Part shown: in pieces, positions 25,533 through 34,132 of the stretch
How the letters are laid out: the number at the start of each line of letters is the position of its first letter
Position numbering within the stretch: position 1 is the first letter of the stretch
Origin: JAZDRH01 sp047470865
GTDB lineage: Bacteria; Pseudomonadota; Gammaproteobacteria; Pseudomonadales; Pseudomonadaceae
Assembly (NCBI RefSeq): GCF_047470865.1
Contig: NZ_JAZDRH010000015.1
Span: 1 to 64,000 of the forward strand
Direction: 5' to 3'
Length of the DNA: 64,000 bases
Made by a program: the position numbers and the translations under genes
Notes under the pieces: generated by a model
Seen by the model: the letters and a program-made list of their open reading frames with translations, nothing else
What the model was told of the DNA's origin: nothing
Databases searched by the model: none

Positions 25533-28295
25533 CTACGCAGCCTTCCCTTTGCGTTCAATATCCAGTGGAGCATCAAAACCGATGCATTTCTCCCACTTTT
25601 CAAGGTTCCAACCCGCAATCCATGCGGTTTTTCGCCATTCGCGTATCAACTGCCCAACGCGAGCAGCTTCAATCAAGTCGGTAGGCTTTATTTTTTCTTC
25701 ATCAGCGACAAACATCATGCTTCGTCGTCGATCTTTATAATCATCAAGCCATGCGATCTGAGTAGTCGACTTTGCAATCTTGGACGATACAAAGAGACTA
25801 AATTTCGTTTCGCTGAGTGTATTCTCTTTATTGCGCGAGCACCACTCCAAATATAGATCATGCAAGTCTTGCGTACGCGCAATTGTAAATGGTACACCCA
25901 ATTCACCACTGCGCCACTGTTCAATAAAGTTTTCCCAGCTTGAGCGACTCATTGCAATCAATCGCTCTTTTGCCAGCGTACGCGGGGGCTTTGTACGCAA
26001 ATCAAAATCACCACAGTCATAGCTCAACAAATAGCCATAAAACGCCTCAACACCATCACTTTCAATCTCAGCGCCTACCGCAATTTGCTTTTCTCGGCTA
26101 AGCGACTGGTGAGGCCACATAACGAACATTCGACGGTCATTTTCAGAAATTGGCCAAGGCATAATCTCATTCGATAAGAACACCGCATTCATATAGTTGG
26201 CTTCTTCCCAACCATTGACGAACTTAGACTCCATTCGTACAGTTTTACCAGTGATCATATGCTTGATCTTGCCTGTTTGGTTATAACGCTTATCACGCGA
26301 AACAACCTCTTCAAACGCCGCATAAAGCTTGGCTGACTGCCAAACTGTCCAGTTACTTTCTAACTGAGCTTGACCAACTGTTGCAGCATAGGCTCCGTAA
26401 ATTTTGCCCATAATATCGCTTAAAAACAGACTTTTACCCGAGCCTTCCATCGTTGAATGCAACAGCACTGCAGTATCCATTTTGGTACCTAGTTTTTGCA
26501 GTGGATAGGCAAGCCAGCAAGTCAGCCATTGCGTAGCCTCTGGGTCGTCATTGCATAAAAAAGAAATTAGTTCACGAATAGACTTGCACTTTTCATCATC
26601 ATAAATTGGCTCAAGTGGCAAACCTTCAAACGTATTGATATAGATATCAGGATCTTTTTGCATAGCAGGGTCAAAAACAATATGGTCCATATCAACTACT
26701 TTTCGATCACCTGCGTTCAGCCACAGCGAATAACTATCACCTAGCATCATTTTTACCGCACCTTCTGGCACACGGCGACGTTTTGCTCTGTCCCAAATAT
26801 CCTTGGTTCCATCGATATAGACATAACGCTCCACTGGCGTCATACCGTGCCAACCATCCTTTAACGCCTTGCCTTGCATCTTGCGTTGATCAACAAGCAA
26901 TTGAGCCTGGTCTTTATCAATGAGTTTTTTTGCAATATTCCCCAGCCACGTTTGAGCATGTTCTTTACCTACTAAGGCTTCGAACCCACTCTTTTTCATC
27001 ACTGTGAATTTGTGACCATCCCAAACGTCTGTCTTCCCTTCGACCAAGGCGAATCGAGCCAATATTTTACGGTCAATCGCGTCCTTTTTAGCTTGGATTA
27101 CATCCCCCTCACCCCCGTTTTCAGCCGCAGCCGCCTCAACTTGCGCAGCCCCGCCGTTATTAGATGGGGTATGGGGAAGACTATTCTCTAACCCTTCTTC
27201 CAATTGTTTAGTAGCAACCGCAGCGCCCTCAACAATAAGTAAGTCATTCCAGTCGGCACCTTGTTGTTGTGCCTGCGGGAAAATACAAATAGCACCGTAG
27301 GCGGCTGCCGCTTGCTCTGCCTTTGTTCGCCCAGGATTACCCTCAACACTCGGGTCATCATCACCGCAAATCACTAACTGCTTATCGGCATACAGTTTAT
27401 TCAGTGACTTACACACTTTAATAATATTGCCGCTATCAATTGCCACCGCTACTGGCCAGCCAGTACACATATGCACACTAGCGGCTGTGGCATAACCCTC
27501 AGCTACTGCTACCACGGCACTTGCATCAGACGCACCAATCAAGTGAAAACAACCTGACTTACGCCCAAACTTTGGGAACATCTTTTTGCCATTAGCCGAG
27601 ATCACTTGTAGCGATTGAATAACGCCAGTTTCATCAACCAACGGCACAACTAACACGCCCTGCTTCATTACCAGCATGCTGATATGCGCAGGACGATCTT
27701 TATTCACTTCATTAAGCCAGCGATGAGCATCAGGACCATGCCAAATCTGGCAGCGTTGATTTAAGCTATCAATTTCAATCACGATCAGCTTATTAACGTA
27801 GCGCGTGCCATAACTTAGAACTTTTTTATTTTCTAGGTATTGGCTAGCACCTGCTGCGTGGCAGTGCTTCTCAAATACTTCTTGGCATGCCAATGCAACC
27901 TGTTCACGCATAATGCGTAGTTGCTCTTCATCGGCTTCTAATTCAGCTTCACGCTTGGCACGTAACTGTTCAAACTCAGCTTTGCGTTGTGCCTTTTCTT
28001 GCGCAGTCAGCTCACGTTTTTCAGGTCGCCAGCCATTGTCTTGTGCTAGCTTCACAACAGTGGCAATACTAATACCATCACCATGAAACGAGCGCCAAAC
28101 GGCACGACAATCAGCTGCTTTGTAGCTAGAGCCGCTTTGGCTCCAGCTATCAAACAAATCAAACGCTAAATCACCGAAAAAGGCTTTTAAGCCCATTCCG
28201 ACCTGAATCCAAATATCACGTTGTTCAGCACTGATAAATGGCAATAATGAACGGGCTTCGTCTAGCGTTAAATCCTGCTTATCATTAGTTGTCAT
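25533..28295 (-). CDS. primase-helicase (PriCT-2 / Toprim / D5-type, 920 aa)
   Basis: The ATG at 28295 has AAAGGGTG upstream and overlaps the antirepressor stop; the longer frame is unlikely. The N-terminal 80 residues resemble PriCT-2 (LDEARSLLPFISAEQRDIWI). A Toprim-like region follows near residues 270-350 (VVAVAEGYATAAS, GDDDPS). The C-terminal third is a D5/DUF5906-type helicase with a Walker A at about residue 610 (STMEGSGKS). It would prime and unwind phage DNA. The gene lies directly upstream of a cluster of short repeats that may be its origin. Confidence 0.88.
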   Translation of the reverse strand: MTTNDKQDLTLDEARSLLPFISAEQRDIWIQVGMGLKAFFGDLAFDLFDSWSQSGSSYKAADCRAVWRSFHGDGISIATVVKLAQDNGWRPEKRELTAQEKAQRKAEFEQLRAKREAELEADEEQLRIMREQVALACQEVFEKHCHAAGASQYLENKKVLSYGTRYVNKLIVIEIDSLNQRCQIWHGPDAHRWLNEVNKDRPAHISMLVMKQGVLVVPLVDETGVIQSLQVISANGKKMFPKFGRKSGCFHLIGASDASAVVAVAEGYATAASVHMCTGWPVAVAIDSGNIIKVCKSLNKLYADKQLVICGDDDPSVEGNPGRTKAEQAAAAYGAICIFPQAQQQGADWNDLLIVEGAAVATKQLEEGLENSLPHTPSNNGGAAQVEAAAAENGGEGDVIQAKKDAIDRKILARFALVEGKTDVWDGHKFTVMKKSGFEALVGKEHAQTWLGNIAKKLIDKDQAQLLVDQRKMQGKALKDGWHGMTPVERYVYIDGTKDIWDRAKRRRVPEGAVKMMLGDSYSLWLNAGDRKVVDMDHIVFDPAMQKDPDIYINTFEGLPLEPIYDDEKCKSIRELISFLCNDDPEATQWLTCWLAYPLQKLGTKMDTAVLLHSTMEGSGKSLFLSDIMGKIYGAYAATVGQAQLESNWTVWQSAKLYAAFEEVVSRDKRYNQTGKIKHMITGKTVRMESKFVNGWEEANYMNAVFLSNEIMPWPISENDRRMFVMWPHQSLSREKQIAVGAEIESDGVEAFYGYLLSYDCGDFDLRTKPPRTLAKERLIAMSRSSWENFIEQWRSGELGVPFTIARTQDLHDLYLEWCSRNKENTLSETKFSLFVSSKIAKSTTQIAWLDDYKDRRRSMMFVADEEKIKPTDLIEAARVGQLIREWRKTAWIAGWNLEKWEKCIGFDAPLDIERKGKAA

Positions 28296-29025
28296 TCGCA
28301 CACCCTTTGTCGATGTACGGTAGGTAACACATATCTTCAATACGGCGCGTAGCTGCAGAGATAATTTCGGGGATATAACGCATAGGAATCCGCGACATAT
28401 AAGCGGCTATTTGGTTGTCCTTAAGTAGATTCGCATCCATATCTATGGCTTGAGTGGTAAACCCATCAAAGCCATCAGACTGTGTTAATAGCCTCATACC
28501 ACCAAGCACTAAACTGCTGCGGTCTTGCAACCTATCATCAACTAACTGCTCAGCACGTTCGCTAATTTCCTTCCGCTGCAAGGCATATTCATCTGTCATT
28601 GTCAGTGACATTGCATGCTCATAAACAGCTTCCATATAAGCATAAGGGTCTGAAATATACTGACCCACAGGTTTCTTACAGTGGCTATCTAACACATCCA
28701 GCACCCACTTACGAAACTCCTTGGCACGTTTGGTGCGAGCAAACATGGCGATTAGGTGGGCACCTCGGAGTGAGAAAATACGGGTATCATTTTTTAAATT
28801 ACCCGAGCCCCCCAAATTGGGGGTCAATGTCATTTCAGAAGTAAACTCATCTGCGTTTCGAGTGTAAATTTTGCCTGCTGCATCTTCTCGGGCATAACCA
28901 AGAGCGCGAGAAATATCACTGGCAGATAACCAAATCTCACCCTGCTGATTAATTACTGTTAATTCAGCATCATGAAATGAAATAGTAGTAGGAAGGGAAA
29001 TTACAGACGGATTTGTGTTAGTCAT
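28285..29025 (-). CDS. Bro-N type antirepressor (246 aa)
   Basis: ATG at 29025 (MTNTNPSVISLPTTISFHDA) follows AAGGAG. Residues 10-110 form a Bro-N domain (WLSASDISRALGY, then LRGAHLIAMFARTKRAKEFR), the DNA-binding part of phage antirepressors. The C-terminal half is helical (AEQLVDDRLQDRSSLVL). It would be made early after infection or induction and act against a repressor or control replication. It is cotranscribed with the primase-helicase, whose start overlaps its stop. Confidence 0.85.
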   Translation of the reverse strand: MTNTNPSVISLPTTISFHDAELTVINQQGEIWLSASDISRALGYAREDAAGKIYTRNADEFTSEMTLTPNLGGSGNLKNDTRIFSLRGAHLIAMFARTKRAKEFRKWVLDVLDSHCKKPVGQYISDPYAYMEAVYEHAMSLTMTDEYALQRKEISERAEQLVDDRLQDRSSLVLGGMRLLTQSDGFDGFTTQAIDMDANLLKDNQIAAYMSRIPMRYIPEIISAATRRIEDMCYLPYIDKGCANDN

Positions 29026-29314
29026 GATGAAGCTCCTTCTTGAATTGGGAGCTACCACGATCACTGCGAAATGATAAGGTGGCAGCTATACGCGGGTTCG
29101 CAGACCGGTCAAAAAGGAAACCGGCAGACGCAGGGCGTCTCCCACGCATAACCGCCATAACATTTAGCAGACGTAAAAAAACGCCTGCTATAGGTAGAGC
29201 GGCGCTTATGCGCCTTTTTGATTTCAGACTGCGACATCCGACTGTTGAATTTGCAACAGTGGCTAAACTATAAGCCAAACCTAAAGCGCGGGTCAATACA
29301 TTAACGCGAGCCAT
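29018..29314 (-). CDS. small Ash/Icd-like phage protein (98 aa)
   Basis: ATG at 29314 (MARVNVLTRALGLAYSLATV) follows GGAGGT. It is rich in R, S, A and L. The C-terminal part (GRRPASAGFLFDRSANPRIA) resembles the short Ash/Icd-type phage proteins with a GRP...F...SANP..AA pattern. These occur in early regions of P4-like and lambdoid prophages; a cell-division inhibitor role has been given to some. It overlaps both neighbours by a few bases. The resemblance is by eye only. Confidence 0.5.
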   Translation of the reverse strand: MARVNVLTRALGLAYSLATVANSTVGCRSLKSKRRISAALPIAGVFLRLLNVMAVMRGRRPASAGFLFDRSANPRIAATLSFRSDRGSSQFKKELHHD

Positions 29315-29516
29315 AGCGCACCTCCAAAAGCTGCTGACAATCCACACAAGTTCGACAGCTAGGTAAAGCTTGGCGACGTGCTTCGGGAATTACCTCCCCG
29401 CATTCATCGCACTCCAAACTGCCTGCTTGCACTGCATTACGTTGTGCTTGCTTGGCTAATGCGTGCTCTAAAAATAGTTGTGATACTTCGCTGCCGTTAT
29501 CTGCAAAATCAGCCAT
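29301..29516 (-). CDS. TraR/DksA-family zinc finger protein (71 aa)
   Basis: ATG at 29516 (MADFADNGSEVSQLFLEHAL) follows GGAGG. The C-terminal half carries a C4 zinc finger (CDECGEVIPEARRQALPSC, then CVDC) of the TraR/DksA type. Small phage or plasmid TraR-like proteins lack the DksA coiled coil and bind the RNA polymerase secondary channel. It sits in the early leftward operon between the CII-like gene and the Ash-like gene and may modulate host transcription during infection. Confidence 0.85.
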   Translation of the reverse strand: MADFADNGSEVSQLFLEHALAKQAQRNAVQAGSLECDECGEVIPEARRQALPSCRTCVDCQQLLEVRYGSR

Positions 29517-29991
29517 GGTTTTCCTCCAGTGCTTGCTCTGCTCCAGCAATAATGCCTAGCACTTTATTAATAACTCGCTCACCATGTTTACGCAGATCAT
29601 CAACCTCATGATCTTGCCAAACGCCATCAGCCAAGCCATCAGCCAAGCTTTTAACGTAATCAGAAACCGCAGTAAGTACTTTTGCCGCATCATTTAATGA
29701 CGCATCAGAAGCATTAATTTCTTTTGGCGTAAACACGACTGCACCGGCAGGACGCACCAGTGCATTAAGCAAGCGCTGGTCTTTGGTGGCTGCAACTATT
29801 TCTTCTATTAATTCAGGCTTGAGCAAGCGCTCATCACTTGGGTTTAAGCGCTTACTTAAATCAGAAGGGTCAATCCCAATGGTGAGCGCTAAAGCAGTCT
29901 GCCCACCCTTAAAATCTCGGGAAGCACGGTAAAGTGCTTGTCTTAAATTAAAAGGGGCATAAACCCCTTCAACTAAGTTTTTACGACTCAT
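29509..29991 (-). CDS. CII/YmfL-like phage regulatory protein (160 aa)
   Basis: ATG at 29991 (MSRKNLVEGVYAPFNLRQAL) with AGGAAG upstream. Residues 15-65 contain a helix-turn-helix (GGQTALALTIGIDPSDLSKR) typical of phage CII-type and YmfL regulators. The C-terminal half is helical (VLTAVSDYVKSLADGLADG). As second gene after Cro in the leftward early operon, it is in the CII position. It is probably a transcription activator or modulator of replication. Confidence 0.7.
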   Translation of the reverse strand: MSRKNLVEGVYAPFNLRQALYRASRDFKGGQTALALTIGIDPSDLSKRLNPSDERLLKPELIEEIVAATKDQRLLNALVRPAGAVVFTPKEINASDASLNDAAKVLTAVSDYVKSLADGLADGVWQDHEVDDLRKHGERVINKVLGIIAGAEQALEENHG

Positions 29992-30118
29992 TGGCGTTAA
30001 TCTTCCTATAACGCCGTTGATCAACAACATAATTCTAAGTAGTATTGATCACGGCAACATATTTGCATGTGTAGCCAGTTGGCAGGGAGGTGACCGTGGT
30101 GGGTCCCCTGCCAACAAC

Positions 30119-30319
30119 CTACGCAACCTTTAATGGATCTTCTTTTTCTAAAACCTGTTCTAAATAAAGCATCTCAATTTTTCTCCCAACACTGTAAAAG
30201 ACTTGCCTACCTTTGCTTGCACGGTTAATTGTTGGCTGATTTGTACCAATCTGCCGCGCTATTTCACTTTGACTCATTCCTGTCTTCTGCAGAGCAGAAA
30301 TCATGCCTTGTAATTTCAT
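30119..30319 (-). CDS. Cro-like repressor (66 aa)
   Basis: ATG at 30319 follows AGGTGAGG; an in-frame ATG at 30337 is also possible but overlaps the operator side. The helix-turn-helix is SQSEIARQIGTNQPTINR, near residues 15-33. It is the first gene of the leftward early operon and faces away from the CI gene. It should bind the same operators as CI and favour lytic growth. Confidence 0.8.
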   Translation of the reverse strand: MKLQGMISALQKTGMSQSEIARQIGTNQPTINRASKGRQVFYSVGRKIEMLYLEQVLEKEDPLKVA

Positions 30320-30338
30320 GTCCTCACCTATACGCATA

Positions 30339-30382
30339 TGTATTCACAATACAATACACACATGGATTGATTCAGTCAATAC
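30339..30382 (-). promoter_or_regulatory. leftward early promoter and CI/Cro operators
   Basis: On the minus strand TTGACT (30379-30374), a 17-base spacer and TATTGT (30356-30351) form a promoter for cro and the replication genes. Operator 1 is the 19-bp GTATTGACTGAATCAATCC (minus strand, 30382-30364), covering the -35. A 15-bp palindrome TGTATTCACAATACA (30339-30353) covers the -10. The same promoter-operator arrangement is found at 31075-31106. Confidence 0.75.
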
Positions 30383-30413
30383 ACTAATGAGTAATTCAAG
30401 GAGGTATTGAATC

Positions 30414-31058
30414 ATGAACTTCTCAACTAAACGCATAGCCCAACTTTTTAGTGAAAGAGCTAACGAGTTAGGTTGGTCTGAAGCAGAAGTTGCGAGGCGG
30501 GCAGGCTTAAAACAGCCAACTGTTCATCGTATTTTTAAAGCTGAATCAAATAACCCACACATAGATAACTTGTATAGTATTGCGCGGGTATTGAATTTAA
30601 ATATCGCCGCAGTGCTAGGCATCAAAGCTAGCACTGTTGCTAATAGTAACATTGACCATGAACCTATAGATTTATATGGAAAAGTCCCTCTAATCTCATG
30701 GGTTCAAGCAGGAGCATTCTCAGAAGCGATGGATTATCCTGAACCTGAACAATGGCTAGACTGCCCTTTCAAACACTCTGACAGGGCATTTTGTTTGCGG
30801 GTAACTGGCAAAAGTATGGTGCCTGAATACCGTGAAGGTGAATTATTATTAGTAGACCCTGAAGTTGATCCAAGACATGGTCGCGACGTTGTAGTGCGCA
30901 CACCTGACGGCATGGTTACTTTTAAACGCTACCTTAACAGTGAAGATGGAATACACCTCCAAGCCCTTAATCCAGACTTCGAACCCCAATATCTAGAAAT
31001 ACCTGAAAATACCATCATTGTTGGCACTGTAATTGGTAGCTGGATTAAACGCGGATAA
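30414..31058 (+). CDS. CI-type repressor, HTH plus S24 peptidase (214 aa)
   Basis: The N-terminal HTH (SEAEVARRAGLKQPTVHR, residues 18-35) is followed by an S24/LexA-like domain. The catalytic serine is in VTGKSMVPEY (about residue 130) and the lysine in VTFKRYLN (about 171). An Ala-Gly self-cleavage site lies in SWVQAGAFSE. A strong AAGGAGG precedes the ATG. It keeps the prophage silent and is inactivated by RecA-stimulated autocleavage. It is divergent from cro and precedes a second operator-promoter. Confidence 0.92.
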   Translation: MNFSTKRIAQLFSERANELGWSEAEVARRAGLKQPTVHRIFKAESNNPHIDNLYSIARVLNLNIAAVLGIKASTVANSNIDHEPIDLYGKVPLISWVQAGAFSEAMDYPEPEQWLDCPFKHSDRAFCLRVTGKSMVPEYREGELLLVDPEVDPRHGRDVVVRTPDGMVTFKRYLNSEDGIHLQALNPDFEPQYLEIPENTIIVGTVIGSWIKRG

Positions 31059-31074
31059 AATTATATTCATTTAC

Positions 31075-31106
31075 GTATTGACCTGATTAATACGCACATG
31101 TATTGT
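31075..31106 (+). promoter_or_regulatory. rightward early promoter overlapped by a CI/Cro operator
   Basis: TTGACC (31078-31083), a 17-base spacer and TATTGT (31101-31106). The 19-bp operator GTATTGACCTGATTAATAC (31075-31093) overlaps the -35 and is the counterpart of the site at 30364-30382. It should drive the rightward early operon, including the exonuclease, DUF4224 and integrase genes. Confidence 0.8.
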
Positions 31107-31140
31107 ACTCCTAACCCACCAAGGTTTAGGAGTCATTCAC

Positions 31141-31338
31141 ATGCAACTAGTAAAGCCAGTACATGCACAGCCTTACGCTGTGTATGTACACCCTTCCTGT
31201 TCTACCGATATTCGTTTAATACGTGACTTAGAAAAGCGTACTAATAGCACTGTTGTTATTAGCCAACGCGGTCAAGCTGTGCTCAAAAATAAAAACGATT
31301 TTGAGCCTGAACCTCCATTTGGAGGGTTCGCAGCATGA
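31141..31338 (+). CDS. small early phage protein (65 aa), function unknown
   Basis: First gene of the rightward early operon, 35 bases after the promoter, with a TAGGAG ribosome binding site. The product (MQLVKPVHAQPYAVYVHPSC...) has a short beta-alpha-beta look with a polar KNKNDFEPEPPFGGFAA tail. The next gene starts within its stop region. No family recognised. Confidence 0.7.
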   Translation: MQLVKPVHAQPYAVYVHPSCSTDIRLIRDLEKRTNSTVVISQRGQAVLKNKNDFEPEPPFGGFAA

Positions 31339-31625
31339 AATCGATTAACGATAAAATACTGGAAATTACTGCTCTTGCGCTCTACATCAACCAAAACAGT
31401 AAGATACATGTTGGAATTGATCTCACCCACTACTCACTCTTCTTGTATGTCGGCACTATTGATGCAGATGGGAAACACCAAGGGATTGAGGCTGCAAAAG
31501 CTTGGTTAGCAAACCAAGATTCTGCTCGTCAAGTGGCTGAAACTCAGGAAGAGCTTGACCATATCACGCAAAAACTTACACAACTAAAACAGCGGCTACA
31601 ATCTGCTATGGCGGTGACTTTATGA
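31335..31625 (+). CDS. small early phage protein (96 aa), function unknown
   Basis: 96 aa. The N-terminal half contains strand segments (SKIHVGIDLTHYSLFLYVG). The C-terminal third is a heptad-like helix (AETQEELDHITQKLTQLKQR) that could form a coiled coil. It overlaps both neighbours by four bases, so translation is coupled. No family recognised. Confidence 0.7.
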   Translation: MKSINDKILEITALALYINQNSKIHVGIDLTHYSLFLYVGTIDADGKHQGIEAAKAWLANQDSARQVAETQEELDHITQKLTQLKQRLQSAMAVTL

Positions 31626-32320
31626 ATCAGTCTAACGCCATCGCTACCTGTTCAGAATGCAACTATAACTTTCCAGCAGTGAAAGTTCAGAACATTAAGC
31701 ACTGTCCAAACTGCTCTACACCCGCTATTAGCGCTAATGATGATGCAAAACCTAGTGAGCCCAAGCTACGAATAATAGGGTTGGCAGGGAAAGCTCGCAC
31801 AGGAAAAAGTACTGTAGCTGATCAACTTAAAAAACTACTGCCAAATACTGAGTATTACAGCTTTGCCAAGCCGCTAAAAACAGCTATCAGTTCATTATTC
31901 CACGTTCCTTTATCTGTACTTGAAACTGACGAAAAAGATCAAATAATGCCTGAGTTTGGCTTTTCACTACGCCATGCAATGCAAACATTAGGTACGGAAT
32001 GGGGTCGGGAAATGCTCCACCCTGATATCTGGGTGAAGGTAGCCAAATCACAACTAGATCCAAGCATGCTGTGGATTATTTCGGACGTTCGTTATGAGAA
32101 TGAAGCCGCTTTTATCCGTGAAAACGGCGTGCTAATTCATCTCTACCGCGACGATGCACCACAAGTTAAAGCTCATAGTTCAGAAAATGGCGTATCTGTC
32201 TATCCGGGCGATTTTTGGATATACAACAACGGCTCACTAGAAGATTTAGATCAATCAGTAGCCGAACTAGTACCTCAAATAACTCAAATACTTGCTGCGC
32301 AGGAGGACGCTTATGCATAG
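31622..32320 (+). CDS. deoxynucleoside monophosphate kinase with N-terminal zinc ribbon (232 aa)
   Basis: Residues 9-40 hold a CxxC...CxxC zinc ribbon (CSECNYNFPAVKVQN, CPNC). From residue 50 a P-loop kinase domain follows: IGLAGKARTGKSTVADQL, a SFAKPLKTAIS segment, and DEKDQI. The domain belongs to the phage dNMP kinase family (T4 gp1 type) that phosphorylates dNMPs for phage DNA synthesis. The zinc ribbon fusion is unusual for this family and may bind DNA or a partner. It lies in the rightward early operon. Confidence 0.78.
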   Translation: MNQSNAIATCSECNYNFPAVKVQNIKHCPNCSTPAISANDDAKPSEPKLRIIGLAGKARTGKSTVADQLKKLLPNTEYYSFAKPLKTAISSLFHVPLSVLETDEKDQIMPEFGFSLRHAMQTLGTEWGREMLHPDIWVKVAKSQLDPSMLWIISDVRYENEAAFIRENGVLIHLYRDDAPQVKAHSSENGVSVYPGDFWIYNNGSLEDLDQSVAELVPQITQILAAQEDAYA

Positions 32321-32585
32321 AGACGTCAATTCCGCAGCTGCAGTACTCGGCTTAAAGCCTAGTGTCTTGCGCAAAAAGCTGCGCGAACTAGGCGTTATAT
32401 CAAACAACAATGAGCTGCAATGCAAGTTCAGGGGAAGCCCTTATTTCTTTACTGATACTCGCCAACGCTGGAATGAATATATTCAAGCATACAGCTACTA
32501 CGGCGTAATCATGGTGACTGAAAAAGGCATCGCTTGGATTGCTAAAAAAATGATTATCAACATTAAAAAAAATGAGGCTGCGTAG
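32313..32585 (+). CDS. KilA-C/antirepressor-like small protein (90 aa)
   Basis: ATG at 32313 follows AGGAGG with a seven-base spacer; the in-frame start seven codons earlier is less likely. The protein has a helix-turn-helix (NSAAAVLGLKPSVLRKKL) followed by G...F...YFTDTRQRW and a VTEKGIAWI end, the pattern of the KilA-C domain of phage antirepressors. It lacks an N-terminal Bro or KilA-N part. A role in early regulation is inferred. Confidence 0.6.
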   Translation: MHRDVNSAAAVLGLKPSVLRKKLRELGVISNNNELQCKFRGSPYFFTDTRQRWNEYIQAYSYYGVIMVTEKGIAWIAKKMIINIKKNEAA

Positions 32586-32830
32586 TGACCACGCTAGAGC
32601 AACTTCAGAAGAAGTACAGCTGCAACTTTATAACGCTGGAACATTTTCGAGAGCAGTTTATGCCGCATATCGAAAACCAACGGCACTTAATCCTGCAGCT
32701 AAATGAGGATGCAATTCGGCTACCTATCAACAAGCTGAATAGCAGCCGTAAAGCACCAAAAATTATTTATCTACGTGATCTTGCCAAGTGGCTAGATCAA
32801 AAAGAAGCCGCAGCATACAAAGCTGCTTAA
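32585..32830 (+). CDS. PrtN-like pyocin activator family protein (81 aa)
   Basis: Starts with GTG at 32585, whose first base is the last of the previous stop. The sequence TTLEQLQKKYSCNFITLEHF, then a proline-rich RLPINKLNSSRKAPKIIYLR and DLAKWLDQKE, closely follows the PrtN family, named for the activator of pyocin genes in Pseudomonas aeruginosa. Prophage copies are common and may regulate early genes. Confidence 0.8.
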   Translation: MTTLEQLQKKYSCNFITLEHFREQFMPHIENQRHLILQLNEDAIRLPINKLNSSRKAPKIIYLRDLAKWLDQKEAAAYKAA

Positions 32831-32847
32831 CAAAAGGAAGCAACAGC

Positions 32848-33195
32848 ATGAAAGCAACAAACACAACTGCATTTATCAACAACTTAAATGCTGGCGTATT
32901 TACTGAGCAAGTGGGCCGCGCGCTTAGCGACGTAGCTGCGGGCGTAATTGATCACGGCAAGAAAGGCACAGTTTCAGTGACGTTTGACTTCACTCAGATC
33001 GGTGAGACTAATCAAGTCAAAGTCACTCACAAACTCAAATATACACAGCCAACGAAGCGTGGCAGCAAAAGTGAAGATACAGCATTAGATACACCTATGT
33101 ATGTATCTGAACAGGGCGTAACAATCGAAAACCCAGCACCAAACGGCAATCTTTTCTCTGTAGTCGATGCGCCTATAGTTGCACGTGAAGCTTAA
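32848..33195 (+). CDS. early phage protein (115 aa), function unknown
   Basis: ATG at 32848 (MKATNTTAFINNLNAGVFTE) with GGAAG upstream is preferred to a frame start 20 codons earlier inside the PrtN-like gene. The protein has a helical N-terminus and beta-rich middle (GTVSVTFDFTQIGETNQVKV). It lies before the DUF2303 gene, where many phages encode a small companion protein. Function is not known. Confidence 0.7.
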   Translation: MKATNTTAFINNLNAGVFTEQVGRALSDVAAGVIDHGKKGTVSVTFDFTQIGETNQVKVTHKLKYTQPTKRGSKSEDTALDTPMYVSEQGVTIENPAPNGNLFSVVDAPIVAREA

Positions 33196-33242
33196 TTTAA
33201 CTAACAACCACCACATTTATTAACTAAGTAAGAGTAATACAC

Positions 33243-34070
33243 ATGCAAAACACAGACTTAACAAATGCGATCGCACAAGTATCTGCACTAGCTATAACAG
33301 CTGATACTGAAACGAATAAATATATTGCAAACATGGCGGATGGCATTATCGCGCTGCCTGAAAATATTCTGGTAAATGATCTAGAAAATTACATGCCGCA
33401 ACGCCGCAGTTTCCGTGGCAACTTCAACACCAGCAGCATTGAAAACTTTGCGTATTACGTTAATCAGCAAGACACAGCTACCGTCTTTATTGACTTAGAA
33501 AGTCCAACTCTAAATGCCAAAGCTATTTTTGATTTAGGCGATGTTGAAGAGCCTGGTCATTGCCGCCACACATCCCAACTTTCACTTAAACCAACAGCAG
33601 TATTTGCAGCTGTACAGCAAATTAACGGTAACCCTGTTAACCAACAGAAACTAGCTGAGTTTCTTGAAGACTGGCAGGACCATATTCAAGCTGTGGCAGA
33701 CGGTGAAGAGGTCAATATTTACAAAGCTTTAGCCGCTGTTCGCAATGTCACTATCGAAAAAATCAACAAATCCGATTTTATTGAGCGTGATTTTGGACAA
33801 ACAACATCAGCCATGGATCAGATTGAAGCGAAAAGCATTGAACGCCTTCCTGGTTATTTACATGTTCGCCTAACACCGCACGAAGGACTAGCTGAGATCG
33901 TAATCAAATTACGTGTAGGCATTCAAACCAACGCTGAAAAGCCTACGTTTGTGCTGCGCTGGATGCAAGAAGATGCGGTGCGCGAGGCTATTGGCCAAGA
34001 CCTCAAACGTGTTCTTCATGAACGCATTGAGGGTAAAGACATGCTTATTGGCACATTCAACTCTAAATAA
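33243..34070 (+). CDS. DUF2303 / YfdQ-family protein (275 aa)
   Basis: The 275-aa protein matches the DUF2303/YfdQ family in length and motifs: N-terminal IIALPENILVNDLENYMPQR, a central SLKPTAVFAAV, and C-terminal ADGEEVNIYKALAAVRNV. The family is common in lambdoid and Pseudomonas phages next to recombination or replication genes. A function in DNA metabolism is likely but unproven. Expressed from the rightward early promoter. Confidence 0.8.
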   Translation: MQNTDLTNAIAQVSALAITADTETNKYIANMADGIIALPENILVNDLENYMPQRRSFRGNFNTSSIENFAYYVNQQDTATVFIDLESPTLNAKAIFDLGDVEEPGHCRHTSQLSLKPTAVFAAVQQINGNPVNQQKLAEFLEDWQDHIQAVADGEEVNIYKALAAVRNVTIEKINKSDFIERDFGQTTSAMDQIEAKSIERLPGYLHVRLTPHEGLAEIVIKLRVGIQTNAEKPTFVLRWMQEDAVREAIGQDLKRVLHERIEGKDMLIGTFNSK

Positions 34071-34132
34071 CTAAAACTGCAGCTAGTAGCACCACCTGCT
34101 AGCTGCTTCTATAAAAACAGCGAGGCTTACAC

